The position numbers were made by a program, and so were the translations under genes. 6,734 nucleotides of DNA from Nostoc cf. edaphicum LEGE 07299 (GTDB lineage Bacteria; Cyanobacteriota; Cyanobacteriia; Cyanobacteriales; Nostocaceae): contig NZ_JADEXF010000183.1 of the NCBI RefSeq assembly GCF_015207245.1, forward strand, positions 1-6,734, read 5' to 3'. The first letter of the stretch is position 1; every line of letters begins with the position of its first letter. Of the stretch, positions 6,477 to 6,734 are shown in pieces. The notes under the pieces are model-generated. The model made no database searches and was not told the DNA's origin. It saw nothing but the letters and a program-made list of their open reading frames with translations.

Positions 6477-6665
6477 GTCATTTGTCATTGGGATTAGGGG
6501 ATAGGTGACAGGTGACAGGTGACAGGTGACAGGTGACAGGTGACAGGTGACAGGTGACAGGTGATAGGTGATAGGTGACAGGTGACAGGTGACAGGTGAC
6601 AGGTGATAGGTAATAGGTGATAGGGAATAATCTGTACCCTGTACCCTTTAACCTGTAACCTATTC
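6477..6665. repeat. Heptanucleotide tandem repeat array upstream of frmA, with opposed-orientation tail
   Basis: Twenty-one 7-base units run in unbroken register from 6477 to 6623: GTCATTT, GTCATTG, GGATTAG, GGGATAG, eight GTGACAG, two GTGATAG, four GTGACAG, then GTGATAG, GTAATAG, GTGATAG. The same 7-base phase continues through a junction unit (6624-6630) into five units of opposite orientation (6631-6665): TCTGTAC, CCTGTAC, CCTTTAA, CCTGTAA, CCTATTC, so the two halves can partly pair. The first two units match the heptad type found at 3153-3173. Such heptamer arrays are a known feature of heterocystous cyanobacterial genomes. Period 7 gives no stop on the minus strand, which creates a spurious 70-codon frame here. 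Confidence 0.95.
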
Positions 6666-6734
6666 TCTTCTTTACTCCCCAGTTTCTTCACAGGCATTGA
6701 ACGCATGATAAACTTTTGTATTACTTCATTGTAT
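6666..6734. other. Region upstream of the heptad array, to the window edge
   Basis: Sixty-nine bases with no recognised gene. If the frmA promoter is not within the repeat array it should lie here or beyond the edge; minus-strand AT-rich stretches near 6710-6734 could hold a -10, but none is distinct enough to call. Confidence 0.5.

Noticed and set aside
6477..6665. Heptad array as a CRISPR array
   Set aside because: Units are 7 bases with no spacers; this is a simple tandem repeat.
6494..6706. 70-codon minus-strand frame with repeated TCHLSPV-like heptapeptides
   Set aside because: It is the translation of the heptad array: a 7-base unit without stops gives a 21-base, 7-residue cycle in every minus-strand frame. 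The non-repeat N-terminal part resembles no known protein and there is no ribosome binding site.

Overview
The window reads as chromosomal DNA of a filamentous, heterocyst-forming cyanobacterium of the Nostoc/Anabaena group. Three things point there: eight copies of the HIP1 octamer GCGATCGC (starting at 1071, 1875, 2761, 2895, 3319, 4513, 4925 and 5303), short interspersed repeats of the GCGATG…CTACGC type (122-156 and 5106-5134), and phased heptanucleotide repeats (3125-3196 and 6477-6665). The gene families fit as well: an HstK-type kinase/ATPase and a DUF3370 protein. No tRNA, rRNA, CRISPR array, transposase or phage gene is visible.

All five genes lie on the minus strand, so transcription runs from high to low coordinates. 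From the right: a heptad repeat array (6477-6665); frmA, a class III alcohol / S-(hydroxymethyl)glutathione dehydrogenase (5344-6453, TTG start with a good Shine-Dalgarno); a gap holding a dispersed repeat and a HIP1 palindrome (5026-5343); an exported DUF3370 protein (3607-5025); a small VOC/glyoxalase-fold protein (3189-3572), 34 bases downstream; a second heptad locus (3125-3196), which supplies both the VOC stop codon and the ylqF start codon; ylqF/rbgA, a ribosome-assembly GTPase (2248-3129); a gap of 262 bases (1986-2247); and the first 661 codons of a very large serine/threonine kinase with an AAA-type ATPase module (1985 down to 1, running off the window).

The genes do not form an obvious single pathway: formaldehyde detoxification, an exported cyanobacterial protein, a VOC protein, ribosome assembly and a signalling kinase. 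DUF3370, VOC and ylqF are close enough to be co-transcribed, but that is inference from spacing. The most interesting material is non-coding or repeat-derived: heptads that form gene boundaries, a dispersed repeat inserted in frame into the kinase/ATPase, and a 1986-2247 gap with back-to-back -10 elements and a plus-strand terminator-like hairpin, which could frame a small RNA. No convincing new multi-gene system was found.
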